DNA of 64,000 nucleotides from Serratia nematodiphila DZ0503SBS1 (GTDB lineage Bacteria; Pseudomonadota; Gammaproteobacteria; Enterobacterales; Enterobacteriaceae): NCBI RefSeq assembly GCF_000738675.1, contig NZ_JPUX01000001.1, positions 1,674,001 to 1,738,000 of the forward strand, read 5' to 3'. Shown piece by piece: positions 54,090 to 64,000 of this stretch (position 1 is its first letter; each line of letters starts with the position of its first letter). The notes under the pieces were generated by a model. It saw only the letters and a program-made list of their open reading frames with translations, ran no database searches and was not told where the DNA came from. The position numbers and the translations under genes were made by a program.

Positions 54090-54175
54090 TCTGAAGCCGC
54101 AGCCGCGTTGGCTGCACGCTCTCACCCCAGTCACTGGAGTGACCCAGCTCCTGGGGACTCAAGCCCTTGCCGCCT
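54090..54175. repeat. Intergenic palindromic repeat, copy 2
   Basis: The same element as 49923-50007 in opposite orientation, between rdgB and yggU. On the minus strand it reads GGCGGCAAG, TGAGTCCCCAGGAGCT, AGTGACTGGGGTGAG, GCAGCCAAC in order. Confidence 0.75.
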
Positions 54176-54189
54176 TGCTGCGGCTCCAG

Positions 54190-54483
54190 CTACTTTGTGT
54201 ATAGCGCTGCGACCACGGCGGGGATCTGTTGCGGATTCACGATGCGTAACTGTTTATGCCGCCCCAGTTCGCCTTTCTCGATGGTGACGTTGCTTTTCGC
54301 CACTTTGAACTGCTTGGCGATAAACTTGATCAAATGGGCGTTGGCTTGGCCGTCGACCGGCGGGGCGGTGATGGCGACTTTCAGTTCGTCGCCATGCAAG
54401 CCGATAATTTGGTCGCGGCTGGCTTTCGGCTGAATATATAGCCTGATCGCCAGCCCGTCCAGCACCGGAGTGACTGCACTCAC
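54190..54483 (-). CDS. yggU: YggU family protein (DUF167)
   Basis: A 97-residue member of the UPF0235/DUF167 family (I-Q-P-K-A-S-R-D and [12 protein letters not shown] are its hallmarks). Function unknown. The start is GTG, overlapping the yggT stop by four bases. Confidence 0.93.
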   Translation of the reverse strand: MSAVTPVLDGLAIRLYIQPKASRDQIIGLHGDELKVAITAPPVDGQANAHLIKFIAKQFKVAKSNVTIEKGELGRHKQLRIVNPQQIPAVVAALYTK

Positions 54484-55034
54484 AGCAGGAACCAGATCTC
54501 ACCGAACACATCCATGCCCAGGTAGTTGATCAAATAGAGGATCAGGATCACGACCATGGCGGAAAAGTCGATGCCGCCCATCGCCGGGATGATGCGACGG
54601 ATCGGCGCCATCAAGGGTTCGGTCAGTTGGTACATCACGTAGTCGATCGGGCTGCGGCCCTGGCTTATCCAGCTCATCAGCGCACGAATGATCATCACCC
54701 AGAAGATCAGGTAGCCGGCGGACTTCACCAGCGAGATCAGGCCGAACAGCAGGTTATACGGGCTGAGCGACATCGCGCCGCCCTGAATCAGCAGCAGCAG
54801 CGGGTACTTGATGGTCATCAGCAGGAACGCCAGCAGCAGCGAAGCGCTGTCGATGGGCCCCAGTGACGGGATGATGCGGCGCAGTGGGCCGACCACCGGC
54901 TGGGTGATCTTCACCACAAACTGTGAGAACGGGTTGTAAAAATCGGTGCGCGCCCACTGCATCCAAATGCGCAGCAACAGCACCATCACGTACAGATCAA
55001 TAACGGTCTTGACCAGGAAAGTCAGCGTTAGCAT
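54480..55034 (-). CDS. yggT: YggT family membrane protein
   Basis: A 184-residue protein made of two YggT repeats, each with a pair of membrane segments flanking an N-P-F-S-Q-F or P-I-R-R-I-I-P motif. Linked in E. coli to osmotic tolerance and K+ uptake, and in other bacteria to cell envelope or division functions. Between proC and yggU in one operon. Confidence 0.93.
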   Translation of the reverse strand: MLTLTFLVKTVIDLYVMVLLLRIWMQWARTDFYNPFSQFVVKITQPVVGPLRRIIPSLGPIDSASLLLAFLLMTIKYPLLLLIQGGAMSLSPYNLLFGLISLVKSAGYLIFWVMIIRALMSWISQGRSPIDYVMYQLTEPLMAPIRRIIPAMGGIDFSAMVVILILYLINYLGMDVFGEIWFLL

Positions 55035-55065
55035 GAAGTGGTCCTTCTCCTTAACTCGCGGTTAT

Positions 55066-55887
55066 TTAAAATAATTTTTCCATCTCTTGGGCGCGGGAAA
55101 CGGCGGCCTGCATCGCTTGCCCCACGGTTTCCGGCAGTTGGCGTTCGTTGAACACCCGCAGCGCTTCGGCGGTGGTGCCGCCTTTGGAGGTCACCTGCTC
55201 GCGCAGCGTGCCCAGCGGCGTATCCGGGTTGGCTTCCACCAATGCGGCGGCGCCGGAAGCGGCCTGCTGCACCAGATCGCGCGCGGTCTGGCTGTCGAAG
55301 CCCATGCGCTCGGCCTCTTTTTGCATCGCTTCCATAAACAGGAAGAAATAGGCCGGGGCGCTGCCCGCGGCGGCGATCACGCCGTTGATGCCATTTTCGT
55401 CATCGACCCAGCAAACTTTACCGACCGACGCCATTAAATCGCCGGTGTAATCGCGATCCCGCTGGCTGACCTGCGCCGGCGCGTACAGCCCGCTCATGCC
55501 CTTGCCGACCAGCGACGGAGTGTTGGGCATGATGCGCACGATGTCCAGTTGGTCGCCGAGCAGCTGATAGAAACGGCTGACCTGAATGCCGGCGGCGATC
55601 GACAGCACCAGCTTGCCGCTGAAATCGACCTGTTCGCGCAGCGGCTGACACACGTCGGCCATCATCTGCGGTTTGACCGCCAGCACCACCACCTCGGCTT
55701 CACGCGCGCAGGCGACGTTGTCGCCGCTGCTGACGATGCCGTAGTCTGCAGCCAGCGCATCACGGTTTTTCGGCGAAGGGGCGCAGACGCTGATGGATTT
55801 GGCTGGATAGCCGCCCGCCACCAGGCCGGCGATGATTGCACGCGCCATGTTGCCGGCGCCGATAAAGGTAATCTTGCGATGTTGCAT
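55066..55887 (-). CDS. proC: Pyrroline-5-carboxylate reductase
   Basis: A 273-residue P5C reductase: Rossmann motif F-I-G-A-G-N-M-A near 8-15; A-V-K-P near 68; P-N-T-P near 117; C-terminal helical domain with D-L-V-Q-Q-A and S-K-G-G-T-T-A-E-A near 235, the proline-site signature. Last step of proline synthesis. Start M-Q-H-R-K after GAGGGA; 16 upstream codons are not conserved. In E. coli K-12 proC is elsewhere, but yggS-proC-yggT is common in other gamma-proteobacteria. Confidence 0.95.
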   Translation of the reverse strand: MQHRKITFIGAGNMARAIIAGLVAGGYPAKSISVCAPSPKNRDALAADYGIVSSGDNVACAREAEVVVLAVKPQMMADVCQPLREQVDFSGKLVLSIAAGIQVSRFYQLLGDQLDIVRIMPNTPSLVGKGMSGLYAPAQVSQRDRDYTGDLMASVGKVCWVDDENGINGVIAAAGSAPAYFFLFMEAMQKEAERMGFDSQTARDLVQQAASGAAALVEANPDTPLGTLREQVTSKGGTTAEALRVFNERQLPETVGQAMQAAVSRAQEMEKLF

Positions 55888-55906
55888 CAAATCCCTCGTC
55901 TGTGTG

Positions 55907-56614
55907 TCAGGCCTGCGAGTAGTCGCGGGCGCCAAAAATTGCGGTGCCGATGCGCACCAGGGTGCTGCCGGCAGCGATCGCCGCCGCCATATCGTCCGTC
56001 ATGCCCATCGACAGCGTATCGGCCTGCGGATAACGCTGACGCAGGGCGAGAAATGCGTCGCTCATCCGGCTGAATACCGCCAGCTGCCGCTGATAATCCG
56101 CTTCCGGCGCCGGAATAGCCATCAGGCCGCGCAGCGTCAGGTTCGGCAGCGCGGCGATCGCTTCGGCCAACGCCGGCAGTTCGGCCAACGCAATGCCGGA
56201 TTTGCTTTGCTCGTCGCTGATGTTGATTTGAATCAGCACGTTGAGCGGCGGCATGTCGGCCGGGCGCTGATCGCTCAAGCGCTGGGCGATGCGCAGCCGA
56301 TCCACGGTATGGCACCAGGCGAAGTGTTCCGCCACCAGCCGACTCTTATTGGATTGCAGCGGGCCGATAAAGTGCCACACCAACTCGCCGCTTTGCGGCG
56401 ACTCGGCGAAATGCCGGATCTTGTCTACCCCTTCCTGCACGTAGTTCTCGCCGAAGGCGCGCTGGCCGGCGGCGATGGCTTCTTCGATCGCCGCCACAGG
56501 TTTGGTTTTGCTGACTGCAAGCAGGGCAACTTCTTCTGGCGCCCGCGCGCAATTTCGCGCGGCGGCCGCAATGCGGTTTCTGACATCCTGCAGGTTCTGT
56601 TGGATAGTGCTCAT
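55907..56614 (-). CDS. yggS: YggS, PLP homeostasis protein
   Basis: A 235-residue PROSC/YggS family protein, an alanine-racemase-like TIM barrel without racemase activity. PLP lysine is residue 36 in A-V-S-K-T-K-P; F-G-E-N-Y-V-Q-E near 55 and F-I-G-P-L-Q-S-N-K near 83. It buffers and delivers pyridoxal phosphate. It is divergent from yggR with only 20 bases between starts. Confidence 0.95.
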   Translation of the reverse strand: MSTIQQNLQDVRNRIAAAARNCARAPEEVALLAVSKTKPVAAIEEAIAAGQRAFGENYVQEGVDKIRHFAESPQSGELVWHFIGPLQSNKSRLVAEHFAWCHTVDRLRIAQRLSDQRPADMPPLNVLIQINISDEQSKSGIALAELPALAEAIAALPNLTLRGLMAIPAPEADYQRQLAVFSRMSDAFLALRQRYPQADTLSMGMTDDMAAAIAAGSTLVRIGTAIFGARDYSQA

Positions 56615-56634
56615 TATTGACCCGGGAGAGTGAT

Positions 56635-57657
56635 ATGGATATCGATGAATTCGTGGCCCTTAGTGTAAAGCATAATGCTTCCGATCTGCACCTTTGTGCC
56701 GGTCATCCGCCGATGTTGCGCATCGACGGTGAACTGCAGCCATTGGCGGCGGCGCCAACGCTGACGGCGCAGGGCGCGCAGGCCCTCTGCGACGGATTGC
56801 TGAATGCGCAGCAGCGCGAGAGCCTGCGGCGGCTGGGGCAGGTCGATCTGGCGCTGCACAGGCCGAGCGGGGAACGGCTGCGGGCCAACGTTTTTCAGCA
56901 AAGCGCGGGAGTTTCTCTCGCGTTGCGGCGTATCGCCGGGCAATCGCCTTCGCTTGCCGAGCTGGCGGCGCCAGCCATCGTCCCGGCGTTGCTGCGGCGC
57001 GCCGACGGATTGATCCTGGTCACCGGCGCCACCGGCAGCGGCAAGTCCACCACGCTGGCGGCGATGATCGACGAGATCAACCGGCACCAGCAGCGGCATA
57101 TTTTGACGCTGGAAGATCCGATCGAATTCCTGCACCGCAGCCGGCGTTCGCTGATCCAGCAGCGGGAGATCGGCCGCGACAGCCACAGCTTCGATGCGGC
57201 GTTGCGCGCCGCGCTGCGCGAAGATCCGGATGTGATCCTGCTGGGCGAGTTGCGCGATACCGCCACCATCCGGCTGGCGCTCACTGCGGCGGAGACCGGC
57301 CACCTGGTGCTGGCGACGCTGCACACCCGCAGCGCGCCGCAGGCGGTGGAACGGCTGGTGGACGTGTTTCCGGCGGAAGAGAAACCCTATGTGCGCGCCC
57401 AGCTGGCCGGCAGCCTGCAAGCGGTGATCGCGCAAAAGCTGATGAGGCGCCCTGGCGGCGGACGCGTGGCGATCTTTGAAGTGCTGACGGCGACGGCGGC
57501 GGTCAGCAACCTGATCCGCGAAGGGAAAACCCATCAGTTGGCGAGCGTGTTGCAAACCGGCGCGCAGTCGGGCATGCAAACCTTTGAGCAAGGTTTGCAG
57601 CAGCGGATCGACGCCGGTGTGTTGGGGGAGTGCGCGGCGGAGGGAACGGGCGTTTAG
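56635..57657 (+). CDS. yggR: PilT-like secretion/retraction ATPase YggR
   Basis: A 340-residue PilT-type ATPase. Walker [10 protein letters not shown] at 131-139; Asp box L-E-D-P-I-E-F near 160; Walker B I-L-L-G-E-L-R-D near 199; His box H-L-V-L-A-T-L-H-T near 220. E. coli YggR has 326. In pilus systems PilT powers retraction; here no pilus genes are near. GGAGAG precedes the ATG at 56635. The stop overlaps the end of yqgF by four bases, converging. Confidence 0.92.
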   Translation: MDIDEFVALSVKHNASDLHLCAGHPPMLRIDGELQPLAAAPTLTAQGAQALCDGLLNAQQRESLRRLGQVDLALHRPSGERLRANVFQQSAGVSLALRRIAGQSPSLAELAAPAIVPALLRRADGLILVTGATGSGKSTTLAAMIDEINRHQQRHILTLEDPIEFLHRSRRSLIQQREIGRDSHSFDAALRAALREDPDVILLGELRDTATIRLALTAAETGHLVLATLHTRSAPQAVERLVDVFPAEEKPYVRAQLAGSLQAVIAQKLMRRPGGGRVAIFEVLTATAAVSNLIREGKTHQLASVLQTGAQSGMQTFEQGLQQRIDAGVLGECAAEGTGV

Positions 57658-58076
57658 CCCAGCTGCCGTTCGAACCAGCTTTCGAGGATCACCACCGCGG
57701 AGGCGGAGTCCACGCTGCCTTTATCAAGGGCGCGAAAGCCGCCGCGATCGAACAGGTTGGCGCGCGCTTCCACGGTGCTCAGACGCTCGTCTTGCAGCTC
57801 GATCTGGATGCCAAAACGGCCGTGCAGGCGATTGGCGAACTTGCGCGCCTGGGCGGTAACGGGCTGTTCGGTGCCGTCCATGTTCAGCGGCAGGCCGACC
57901 ACCACCAAATCCGGCTGCCACTCTTTCAGCAGCTTTTCGATTTTCAGCCAGTCCGGCGAGCCGTCCTGCGCTTTGAAAGCCGGCAGGGCGCGGGCGCTGC
58001 CGGTCAACTCCTGGCCGATGGCCGCGCCGATGCTTTTGGTGCCGAAGTCGAAGGCGATAATGGTGCGGTTACTCAT
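57654..58076 (-). CDS. yqgF: RuvX/YqgF putative pre-16S rRNA nuclease
   Basis: A 140-residue RNase H-like protein: Asp10 in [18 protein letters not shown] near 79, and D-E-R-L-S-T near 116. It is thought to trim the 5' end of 16S rRNA; an older view made it a Holliday junction resolvase. It overlaps yqgE by one base. Confidence 0.94.
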   Translation of the reverse strand: MSNRTIIAFDFGTKSIGAAIGQELTGSARALPAFKAQDGSPDWLKIEKLLKEWQPDLVVVGLPLNMDGTEQPVTAQARKFANRLHGRFGIQIELQDERLSTVEARANLFDRGGFRALDKGSVDSASAVVILESWFERQLG

Positions 58077-58639
58077 CAGGCGTGTCCTGCGTGGTTGGCG
58101 ATGCTGCGAATGTCGATGCCCAGAAGGTTCCCCGCCTCGCGCCAGCGGCTGGCGATTGGCGTGCGGAACAGAATGTCGGTGTTGGCTTCGATGGTCAGCC
58201 AGGCGTTTTCCAACACCTCCTGCTCCAGCTGGCCCTTTTCCCAGCCCGCATAGCCCAGCGCCACCAGCACGTCGTCCGGTTGTTCCGGGGTGCCGAGCGT
58301 CTCCAGCACGTCTTTCGAGGTGGTGATCATGGTGTTGGGAGAAATTTGAATGCTGGCGCCGAAGCCGTGGCGCGGCGTATGCAGGATAAACCCGCGATCG
58401 TCCGCCAGGGGCCCGCCGGCGAACACCGGTTTGTCCAGGCTGATGGCCGGATCGCGCGCAGGCGGCATGATCTTCAGCTTGCTCAGCACCGTGGCTACCG
58501 TGAATTGCTCCACCGGTTTATTGATCACCAAACCCATGGCGCCTTCTTCATTGTGCTCGCAAATGTAAATCACCGAGCGCTTGAAGCGAGGATCCTGCAG
58601 CGTTGGCATGGCGATCAGAAAATGGTGCTGTAAATTCAT
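58076..58639 (-). CDS. yqgE: YqgE/AlgH family protein
   Basis: A 187-residue YqgE protein ([16 protein letters not shown] at the start; G-G-P-L near 78; [11 protein letters not shown] near 138). The molecular role is not known; the pairing with yqgF is conserved. About 145 bases separate it from gshB. Confidence 0.93.
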   Translation of the reverse strand: MNLQHHFLIAMPTLQDPRFKRSVIYICEHNEEGAMGLVINKPVEQFTVATVLSKLKIMPPARDPAISLDKPVFAGGPLADDRGFILHTPRHGFGASIQISPNTMITTSKDVLETLGTPEQPDDVLVALGYAGWEKGQLEQEVLENAWLTIEANTDILFRTPIASRWREAGNLLGIDIRSIANHAGHA

Positions 58640-58756
58640 GGCGTTAATATAAGGTAATCAATGGGTGAGAAAATAAACAGCCGCCAGTATGCGGCTATAC
58701 CCGCCGCCTTTCAAGCCGCGCGCAAAGGCGAGCTTTGGCGGGCGCGATACGGGATA

Positions 58757-58776
58757 GCGGGCGGCATGCCGCCCGC
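58757..58776. terminator. Palindrome after gshB
   Basis: GCGGGCGGCA followed at once by its exact complement, a perfect 20-base palindrome starting 9 bases after the gshB stop. There is no T tract, so termination is uncertain. Confidence 0.4.
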
Positions 58777-58784
58777 ATGACGCA

Positions 58785-59735
58785 TTACTTCGCCGCCAGG
58801 CGCTTTTCAATCGCGTCCATCAGCATGCCGGTAATCGAAATCGGGAATGCCGCCTCGATCTCGCGCGCGCAGGTTGGGCTGGTGACGTTGATCTCGGTCA
58901 GGCGATCGCCGATCACGTCCAGGCCGACGAAGATCAGCCCTTTCTCTTTCAGCGTCGGGGCGACGGCGCGGGCGATTTTCCAGTCGCTTTCGCTCAGCGG
59001 GCGCGCTTCGCCGCGGCCGCCGGCCGCCAGGTTGCCGCGGGTCTCGCCCTGCGCCGGAATGCGCGCCAGGCAGTAAGGCACCGGCTCGCCGTCCACCACC
59101 AGGATGCGCTTGTCGCCGTCCTTGATCGCCGGCAGGAAGTTCTGCGCCATGCAGAAACGGCTGCCGTGTTCGGTCAGGGTTTCGATGATCACCGACAGGT
59201 TAGGATCGTCCTGCTTCACGCGGAAGATAGACGCGCCGCCCATGCCGTCCAGCGGTTTCAGGATGATGTCGCCGTGCTGCTGGTGGAATTTGCGGATGTG
59301 CGCGGCGCTGCGGCTGACCAGCGTATCCGGCGTCAGCTCCGGGAACCAGGCGGTGAACAGCTTCTCGTTGCAGTCGCGCAGGCTTTGCGGCTTGTTGACC
59401 ACCAGCGTGCCTTTAACTTCGGCGCGTTCCAGAATGTAGGTCGCGTAGATATATTCGGTATCGAACGGCGGATCCTTGCGCATCAGGATCACGTCCAGCT
59501 CGTGCAGCGCCAGATCCTGCTCGGCGCCGAAGCTGAACCAGCTCTCCTTGTCTTCCTTCACGCTCAGCAGGCGGGTGCGTGCGCGCCCGTCACCGGCATG
59601 CAGATAGAGATCGTTCATCTCCATGTAGTGCAATTCGTAACCGCGGCGCTGCGCTTCGAGCAGCATGGCGAAGCTGGTGTCTTTCTTGATGTTGATGGAA
59701 TCGATAGGATCCATCACGATGCCGAGCTTAATCAT
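58785..59735 (-). CDS. gshB: Glutathione synthetase
   Basis: A 316-residue ATP-grasp ligase (E. coli GshB, 316). N-terminal G-I-V-M-D-P-I near 4; M-R-K-D-P-P-F-D near 83; the ATP loop K-P-L-D-G-M-G-G near 160; and N-V-T-S-P-T near 283. Joins gamma-glutamylcysteine and glycine. Ten bases after rsmE on the same strand. Confidence 0.96.
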   Translation of the reverse strand: MIKLGIVMDPIDSINIKKDTSFAMLLEAQRRGYELHYMEMNDLYLHAGDGRARTRLLSVKEDKESWFSFGAEQDLALHELDVILMRKDPPFDTEYIYATYILERAEVKGTLVVNKPQSLRDCNEKLFTAWFPELTPDTLVSRSAAHIRKFHQQHGDIILKPLDGMGGASIFRVKQDDPNLSVIIETLTEHGSRFCMAQNFLPAIKDGDKRILVVDGEPVPYCLARIPAQGETRGNLAAGGRGEARPLSESDWKIARAVAPTLKEKGLIFVGLDVIGDRLTEINVTSPTCAREIEAAFPISITGMLMDAIEKRLAAK

Positions 59736-59745
59736 CTTTTCTCCT

Positions 59746-60477
59746 TTAACCCAGGTCGCCGAAGCGGACCTGCAGAGCGGTAATGGCGGTGAGCGCTGTG
59801 GTTTCGGTACGCAGAACGCGTGGTCCCAGCAGAATATCAGTAAATCCGTGGTCGGTGGTCATGGCGATTTCGTCGGCGGACAAACCGCCTTCCGGGCCGA
59901 TCAACAGGCGAACATGATCCACCGGCTGCGGCAGCGTGTTAATGCTGTGGCTGGCGCGCGGGTGCAGGTTGAGTTTCAGGCTGCCGTCCTGCTCGGCGCA
60001 CCAGGCCTCCAGCGACATCGCCTCACGGATTTCGGGAATGCGGTTGCGGCCGCACTGTTCGCAGGCGGCGATGGCGATCTTTTGCCATTGCTGGATTTTC
60101 TTCGCCAGACGCTCGCCGTCCAACTTCACGCCGCAGCGCTCGGAAAACAGCGGGGTGATGACGTTGACGCCCAGCTCGATGGATTTCTGGATGGTGAACT
60201 CCATCTTCTCGCCGCGCGAGATCACCTGGCCCAGATGCAGGTTGAGCGGCGATTCGATGTCCTCCACGCGGCCGTCGCCAAGGCGCACCAGCACGCTCTT
60301 TTTGTCCACCCGGATTATTTCGGCGTCGAACACCTGGTTGCTGCCGTCGAACAGCTGCAGCGCCTGGCCGGCGCTCATGCGCAGCACGCGCCCGACGTGG
60401 TTGGCGGCGTCCTCGCTGAGGGCGATCTCCGCCCGGTCGGTCAACGGCTGCGGATGGTAAATGCGGGGTATGCGCAT
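59746..60477 (-). CDS. rsmE: 16S rRNA (uracil-1498-N3)-methyltransferase
   Basis: A 243-residue SPOUT methyltransferase: N-terminal PUA-like domain (about 1-70) with H-V-G-R-V-L-R-M, and the C-terminal trefoil-knot region with I-G-P-E-G-G-L near 195 and [10 protein letters not shown] near 218. Same length as E. coli RsmE. Confidence 0.96.
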   Translation of the reverse strand: MRIPRIYHPQPLTDRAEIALSEDAANHVGRVLRMSAGQALQLFDGSNQVFDAEIIRVDKKSVLVRLGDGRVEDIESPLNLHLGQVISRGEKMEFTIQKSIELGVNVITPLFSERCGVKLDGERLAKKIQQWQKIAIAACEQCGRNRIPEIREAMSLEAWCAEQDGSLKLNLHPRASHSINTLPQPVDHVRLLIGPEGGLSADEIAMTTDHGFTDILLGPRVLRTETTALTAITALQVRFGDLG

Positions 60478-60500
60478 GGGTAGTCTGATCCTGACGAAAC

Positions 60501-60522
60501 GGCGCCGCGGGTTGGCGGCGCC
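60501..60522 (-). terminator. Hairpin between endA and rsmE
   Basis: A perfect 8-bp stem GGCGCCGC / GCGGCGCC with a six-base loop, followed on the minus strand by GTTTCG. Weak terminator for endA. Confidence 0.45.
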
Positions 60523-60546
60523 ATGAAAGATAAAGGCTATAGTAGG

Positions 60547-61242
60547 TTAGCTTTTCCGCTGCTGACAAGCCTGTTGAATATAGGGGTTGTGGTTGCCCTG
60601 CACCTTGGCGATACGTGCTTCGCGCTGACATTCCCATTGGCTCACCGGATATTGCCGGTTCCACACCTCGAACAGCTGGGTTTGCTGGCGTGACAGCCGC
60701 AGCTGGTAGCGATCGCGCATGTAGAAGTAGGTGCGGGCAATGGTGCCGCGGGCGCGGGCGGGCGGCTCCGCCTGTTTATTCTTGAAGTCCACCTTCATTG
60801 GGCATTGCCCGTACTGACCTGCGCCGCCGTTCCATTGGCTGTACATGAAGTTGTTGCGGTCGCCGTTCACTTCGCCGATCGCCGGCTGCAGGTTGTGCAG
60901 ATCGGTTTCTATCTGGCGATAGGTGGCGTCTTTGTTGCAGTTTTTGCGCCCGCCGTCTTGCCAGCACTGCAGCTGGTGGCCGAACTGCCAGGCCGGCACC
61001 ACGTGTTCCCACTCGATGCGCTGCGCGCGTTGGGCGTTTTTACGCGCCTGATAGCCGCAGCCGGCGAGATCGGGAATCCCCTTCTTGCCTTGCCACTCGA
61101 TGCGGCAGCCGCAGTAAAAACTGCCCGGCGCATCCTGGTTAATCTTGGCCGCCGCCGCTTTGGCCTGAGAGAAGTTATTGATGCCGTGCGCCTGTGCGGC
61201 GCCTGCGGCGAAAACCGCCATAAACAAAATTCTGCGAAGCAT
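60547..61242 (-). CDS. endA: DNA-specific endonuclease I (periplasmic)
   Basis: A 231-residue EndA-type nuclease with a signal peptide (cleavage after A-Q-A, 18). The beta-beta-alpha metal motif is [10 protein letters not shown] near 76, with Asn in D-R-N-N-F-M near 129; six to eight Cys form disulphides. Degrades double-stranded DNA in the periplasm. It is distinct from the secreted Serratia nuclease NucA. The position between sprT and rsmE is as in E. coli. Confidence 0.95.
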   Translation of the reverse strand: MLRRILFMAVFAAGAAQAHGINNFSQAKAAAAKINQDAPGSFYCGCRIEWQGKKGIPDLAGCGYQARKNAQRAQRIEWEHVVPAWQFGHQLQCWQDGGRKNCNKDATYRQIETDLHNLQPAIGEVNGDRNNFMYSQWNGGAGQYGQCPMKVDFKNKQAEPPARARGTIARTYFYMRDRYQLRLSRQQTQLFEVWNRQYPVSQWECQREARIAKVQGNHNPYIQQACQQRKS

Positions 61243-61343
61243 ATTCCAAAACAGCTCAAAATTGGAAAAGCAGGCAGGGTAACGGAACTTGTCGGCAGTG
61301 GCAAATGGCGATATTTACTTGTTTTAACGTATAAATCGTTTAA

Positions 61344-61856
61344 CTAAAGGTTCTCGCTAGCAAGAAATTTCAGTTTTTCGCCGCACCGGCGGCAGCGGTA
61401 TTCGCTTTCGCCGCGCAGCACGCGGTTATGGCGGCGAATGGTGAGCTGGTGCTGCCCGCAGCCGCAGCGGTAGGGGAAGGTTTTGCTTTGCACCGAGGCG
61501 GTTTCGAAACGATGAGTGCGGCTGGCGGGCGTCAGCAGCACGCTTTCCATCATCCAGCGCCATTCGCGGCCGTGCGGCGCTACCCGGCCGAATTGGCGAA
61601 ACACCAGCAGGTGCGCCAGTTCGTGCGGCACCACTTCATCGATAAACGGCTGTTGGTTTTCCAGCAGCAGCACCGGATTCAGACGGATTTCCCAGCTTTG
61701 CAGCCAGGCGGTGCCCGCGCTGGTGCCGCGTTGCTGATAGACGATGCTGGGTTCGGGGAACTCGACGGCAAAATGCTGGCGGGCCAACTGCAGCTTTTCT
61801 CGCAGGCAGCGCATCACCGCTTGTTGCAGCGCGATGGGGATTCTCGGTTTGTTCAT
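61344..61856 (-). CDS. sprT: SprT family zinc metalloprotein
   Basis: A 170-residue SprT protein (E. coli, 165) with the zinc motif H-E-L-A-H at 78-82 and a C-terminal zinc ribbon from two Cys pairs (C-G-C and C-R-R-C). Related to eukaryotic Spartan proteases, role in bacteria unclear. Start taken at M-N-K-P-R-I; 17 codons upstream in frame are not conserved. Confidence 0.93.
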   Translation of the reverse strand: MNKPRIPIALQQAVMRCLREKLQLARQHFAVEFPEPSIVYQQRGTSAGTAWLQSWEIRLNPVLLLENQQPFIDEVVPHELAHLLVFRQFGRVAPHGREWRWMMESVLLTPASRTHRFETASVQSKTFPYRCGCGQHQLTIRRHNRVLRGESEYRCRRCGEKLKFLASENL

Positions 61857-62205
61857 TGCGGCTAGCTTAAGCAATGGCGCGGCTGCTGACAATATGCCCC
61901 GGCGCAAATCGCATCCGGCGCTTTTTCACCGCATTGATAAGACGATCGCCGCCGATGGATTGTAATCAATGTGTTAACTGCGGGATAATAAAGCGTGCAT
62001 GATGAGTCTGTACCCGCAGTTCTCACCGAGCAAGGTTGAAACGCCGCCTGTGGTAATCCCTTACGCAAATAGCGGTTATTTTGCGATTTGGCGCAATAAC
62101 TGACTGATTAAAAATACGTAAGGTGGAGGCAGTTTTTTGACAAGGCGCCGTGTCGCGCGCCGTAAGTGTGAATTTAACGCAGCTGATGTTGCAAGTGAGA
62201 GATCA
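61857..62205. promoter_or_regulatory. Divergent upstream region of sprT and fumA
   Basis: A 349-base gap without a gene. A possible sigma-70 promoter for fumA has -35 TTGTAA at 61960-61965 and -10 GATAAT at 61984-61989, 18 bases apart, leaving a 5' untranslated region of about 210 bases. No FNR, CRP or ArcA site could be assigned with confidence. Confidence 0.35.
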
Positions 62206-63852
62206 ATGTCGAATAAACCGTTCCACTATCAAGATCCGTTCCCGCTGAAGAAAGACGATACCGAATACTACCTGCTGAGCCGCGACCACGTTTCCGTGAG
62301 CGAATTTGAAGGCCAGGAAATTCTGAAAGTTGCCCCTGAAGCGTTAACCCTGCTTGCCCAGCATGCGTTCCACGACGCCTCGTTCATGCTGCGCCCGGCG
62401 CACCAACAGCAGGTGGCCGATATCCTCAAAGATCCGGACGCCAGCGAAAACGACAAGTACGTTGCGCTGCAATTTCTGCGTAACTCAGAAATCGCCGCCA
62501 AGGGTATTTTACCGACCTGCCAGGACACTGGCACGGCGATCATCGTCGGCAAAAAGGGCCAGCGCGTCTGGACCGGCGGCGGCGATGAAGAGGCGCTGTC
62601 GCGCGGGGTGTATAACACCTACATCGAAGAGAACCTGCGCTATTCGCAGAACGCCGCGCTGGATATGTACAAAGAGGTCAATACCGGCAGCAACCTGCCG
62701 GCGCAGATCGATCTCTACAGCGTGGACGGCGAAGAGTACAAATTCCTGTGCATCGCCAAGGGCGGCGGCTCCGCCAACAAAACCTATCTGTATCAGGAAA
62801 CCAAGGCGCTGCTGTCGCCGGGCAAGCTGAAAAACTACCTGGTCGACAAGATGCGCACGCTGGGCACCGCGGCTTGCCCGCCGTACCACGTGGCGTTCGT
62901 CATCGGCGGCACCTCGGCGGAAGCGACGCTGAAAACCGTCAAACTGGCCTCGACCAAGTATTACGATGGCCTGCCGACGGAAGGCAACGAGCATGGTCAG
63001 GCGTTCCGCGATCTGGAACTCGAAGCGGAACTGCTGCAAGAAGCGCAAAACCTGGGGCTGGGCGCACAGTTCGGCGGCAAATACTTTGCACATGATATCC
63101 GCGTAGTGCGCCTGCCGCGCCACGGCGCCTCCTGCCCGGTCGGCATGGGCGTCTCCTGCTCGGCGGACCGCAACATCAAAGGCAAGATCAACCGCGACGG
63201 CATCTGGCTGGAAAAACTGGAGCACAATCCGGGTAAATTCATTCCTCAGGAGCTGCGCCAGGCCGGGGAGGGCGAGGCGATCAAGGTCGATCTCAACCGC
63301 CCGATGGCCGAGATCCTCAAACAGCTGTCGCAGTACCCGGTTTCCACCCGCCTGTCGCTGAGCGGCACCATCATCGTCGGCCGCGATATCGCGCACGCCA
63401 AGCTGAAAGAGCGCCTGGATCGCGGTGAAGGCTTGCCGCAGTACGTTAAGGACCACCCGATCTACTACGCCGGCCCGGCTAAAACGCCGGAAGGCTATGC
63501 ATCCGGTTCCTTGGGGCCAACCACCGCCGGGCGTATGGATTCCTACGTCGACCTGCTGCAATCCCACGGCGGCAGCATGATCATGCTGGCGAAAGGCAAC
63601 CGCAGCCAGCAGGTGACGGATGCCTGCCACAAGCACGGCGGCTTCTACCTTGGCAGCATCGGCGGCCCGGCGGCGGTGCTGGCGCAGCAGAGCATCAAGA
63701 GCCTGGAGTGCGTGGAGTACCCTGAGCTGGGCATGGAAGCGATCTGGAAAATCGAAGTGGAAGATTTCCCGGCGTTTATCCTGGTGGATGACAAAGGCAA
63801 TGACTTCTTCCAGAAGATCCAGGCCGGTCAGTGCTCCAGCTGCCTGAAATAA
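62206..63852 (+). CDS. fumA: Class I fumarate hydratase (4Fe-4S)
   Basis: A 548-residue class I fumarase, the exact length of E. coli FumA and FumB. Cluster cysteines are Cys105 (P-T-C-Q-D-T-G) and two further ones in the [10 protein letters not shown] region and C-x region near 318; the C-terminal beta domain has [12 protein letters not shown]. Interconverts fumarate and malate, and may act on other hydroxy acids. FumA and FumB cannot be told apart from sequence alone. The start ATG follows GAGAGATCA. In E. coli another gene (galP) occupies this place. Confidence 0.9.
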   Translation: MSNKPFHYQDPFPLKKDDTEYYLLSRDHVSVSEFEGQEILKVAPEALTLLAQHAFHDASFMLRPAHQQQVADILKDPDASENDKYVALQFLRNSEIAAKGILPTCQDTGTAIIVGKKGQRVWTGGGDEEALSRGVYNTYIEENLRYSQNAALDMYKEVNTGSNLPAQIDLYSVDGEEYKFLCIAKGGGSANKTYLYQETKALLSPGKLKNYLVDKMRTLGTAACPPYHVAFVIGGTSAEATLKTVKLASTKYYDGLPTEGNEHGQAFRDLELEAELLQEAQNLGLGAQFGGKYFAHDIRVVRLPRHGASCPVGMGVSCSADRNIKGKINRDGIWLEKLEHNPGKFIPQELRQAGEGEAIKVDLNRPMAEILKQLSQYPVSTRLSLSGTIIVGRDIAHAKLKERLDRGEGLPQYVKDHPIYYAGPAKTPEGYASGSLGPTTAGRMDSYVDLLQSHGGSMIMLAKGNRSQQVTDACHKHGGFYLGSIGGPAAVLAQQSIKSLECVEYPELGMEAIWKIEVEDFPAFILVDDKGNDFFQKIQAGQCSSCLK

Positions 63853-63859
63853 TCGCTGC

Positions 63860-63889
63860 CCCCTTCACCGCCCGCAGGCGGTGGAGGGG
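63860..63889 (+). terminator. Hairpin after fumA
   Basis: A 13-bp stem with one mismatch (CCCCTTCACCGCC / GGCGGTGGAGGGG), loop CGCA, seven bases after the stop. The following ATTGTG is a poor T tract. The remaining 110 bases to the window end show no gene. Confidence 0.6.
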
Positions 63890-64000
63890 ATTGTGTAAAG
63901 TCCTGTAGCTTGCTGGACGTCGAGTTTTAACCTGTATACCCTACGCGAATAGCACTAAAATTCGACTAATGGAATATCGGCAACATAAGGTTCGGCAAGC

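Noticed and set aside
1..64000. CRISPR arrays, insertion sequences, integrases and prophage genes
   Set aside because: Looked for regular repeats, transposase motifs and phage structural genes; none were seen.

Overview
The window is chromosomal DNA of a high-GC enterobacterium, most likely Serratia (S. marcescens group). I infer this from protein similarity recalled from E. coli, an ExbB with a long Ala/Pro-rich N-terminal extension of the Serratia type, and gene order. No IS element, transposase, integrase, prophage or CRISPR array was seen.

Two ends are collinear with E. coli K-12. The left end (1-12.2 kb) carries ygiQ, emtA, dkgA, yqhD/yqhC, yghB, metC/exbB-exbD; emtA and an MDR oxidoreductase/LysR pair are extra. 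The right end (43.1-62 kb) carries tRNA-Phe, speC, mltC-yggX-mutY, trmB-yggL, glsB, yggN, hemW-rdgB-yggU-yggT-proC-yggS, yggR, yqgF-yqgE-gshB-rsmE-endA-sprT and then a class I fumarase. nupG and yqgA, which lie near speC in E. coli, are absent. The 31 kb between exbD and tRNA-Phe is the accessory part of the window.

Accessory modules, left to right: (1) a complete sucrose PTS regulon scrK-scrY-scrA-scrB-scrR with three ScrR-type operators; (2) p-aminobenzoyl-glutamate uptake and cleavage, abgA-abgB-abgT, with divergent abgR; (3) iron uptake: a FecA-like receptor lacking the signalling domain and an iron-type periplasmic binding protein, each behind a Fur-box-like sequence, next to a Tat-exported phospholipase C-like enzyme; (4) a three-gene unit of XRE/S24-like regulator, queuosine-precursor (VUT) transporter and QueF; (5) a GNAT acetyltransferase, PAS/LuxR regulator and cytosine-permease-like transporter; (6) an IroE-like esterase, and a Fur-box-preceded pair of an IucD-class lysine N6-hydroxylase and a TupA-like ATP-grasp ligase, with no aerobactin synthetases; (7) a lower-GC type VI secretion cassette of two Hcp paralogues and an unrecognised protein with a glycine-rich hydrophobic segment, beside tRNA-Phe.

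The strongest leads for something undescribed are module 6 (orphan N-hydroxylase plus amino-acid ligase under probable iron control), module 4 (a transporter and reductase of the queuosine pathway under their own non-cleaving S24-like regulator), module 7 (a possible Hcp-carried effector without a visible immunity gene), and the duplicated 3' end plus terminator of tRNA-Phe. Assignments rest on reading the translations and remembered homologues; no database search was run.
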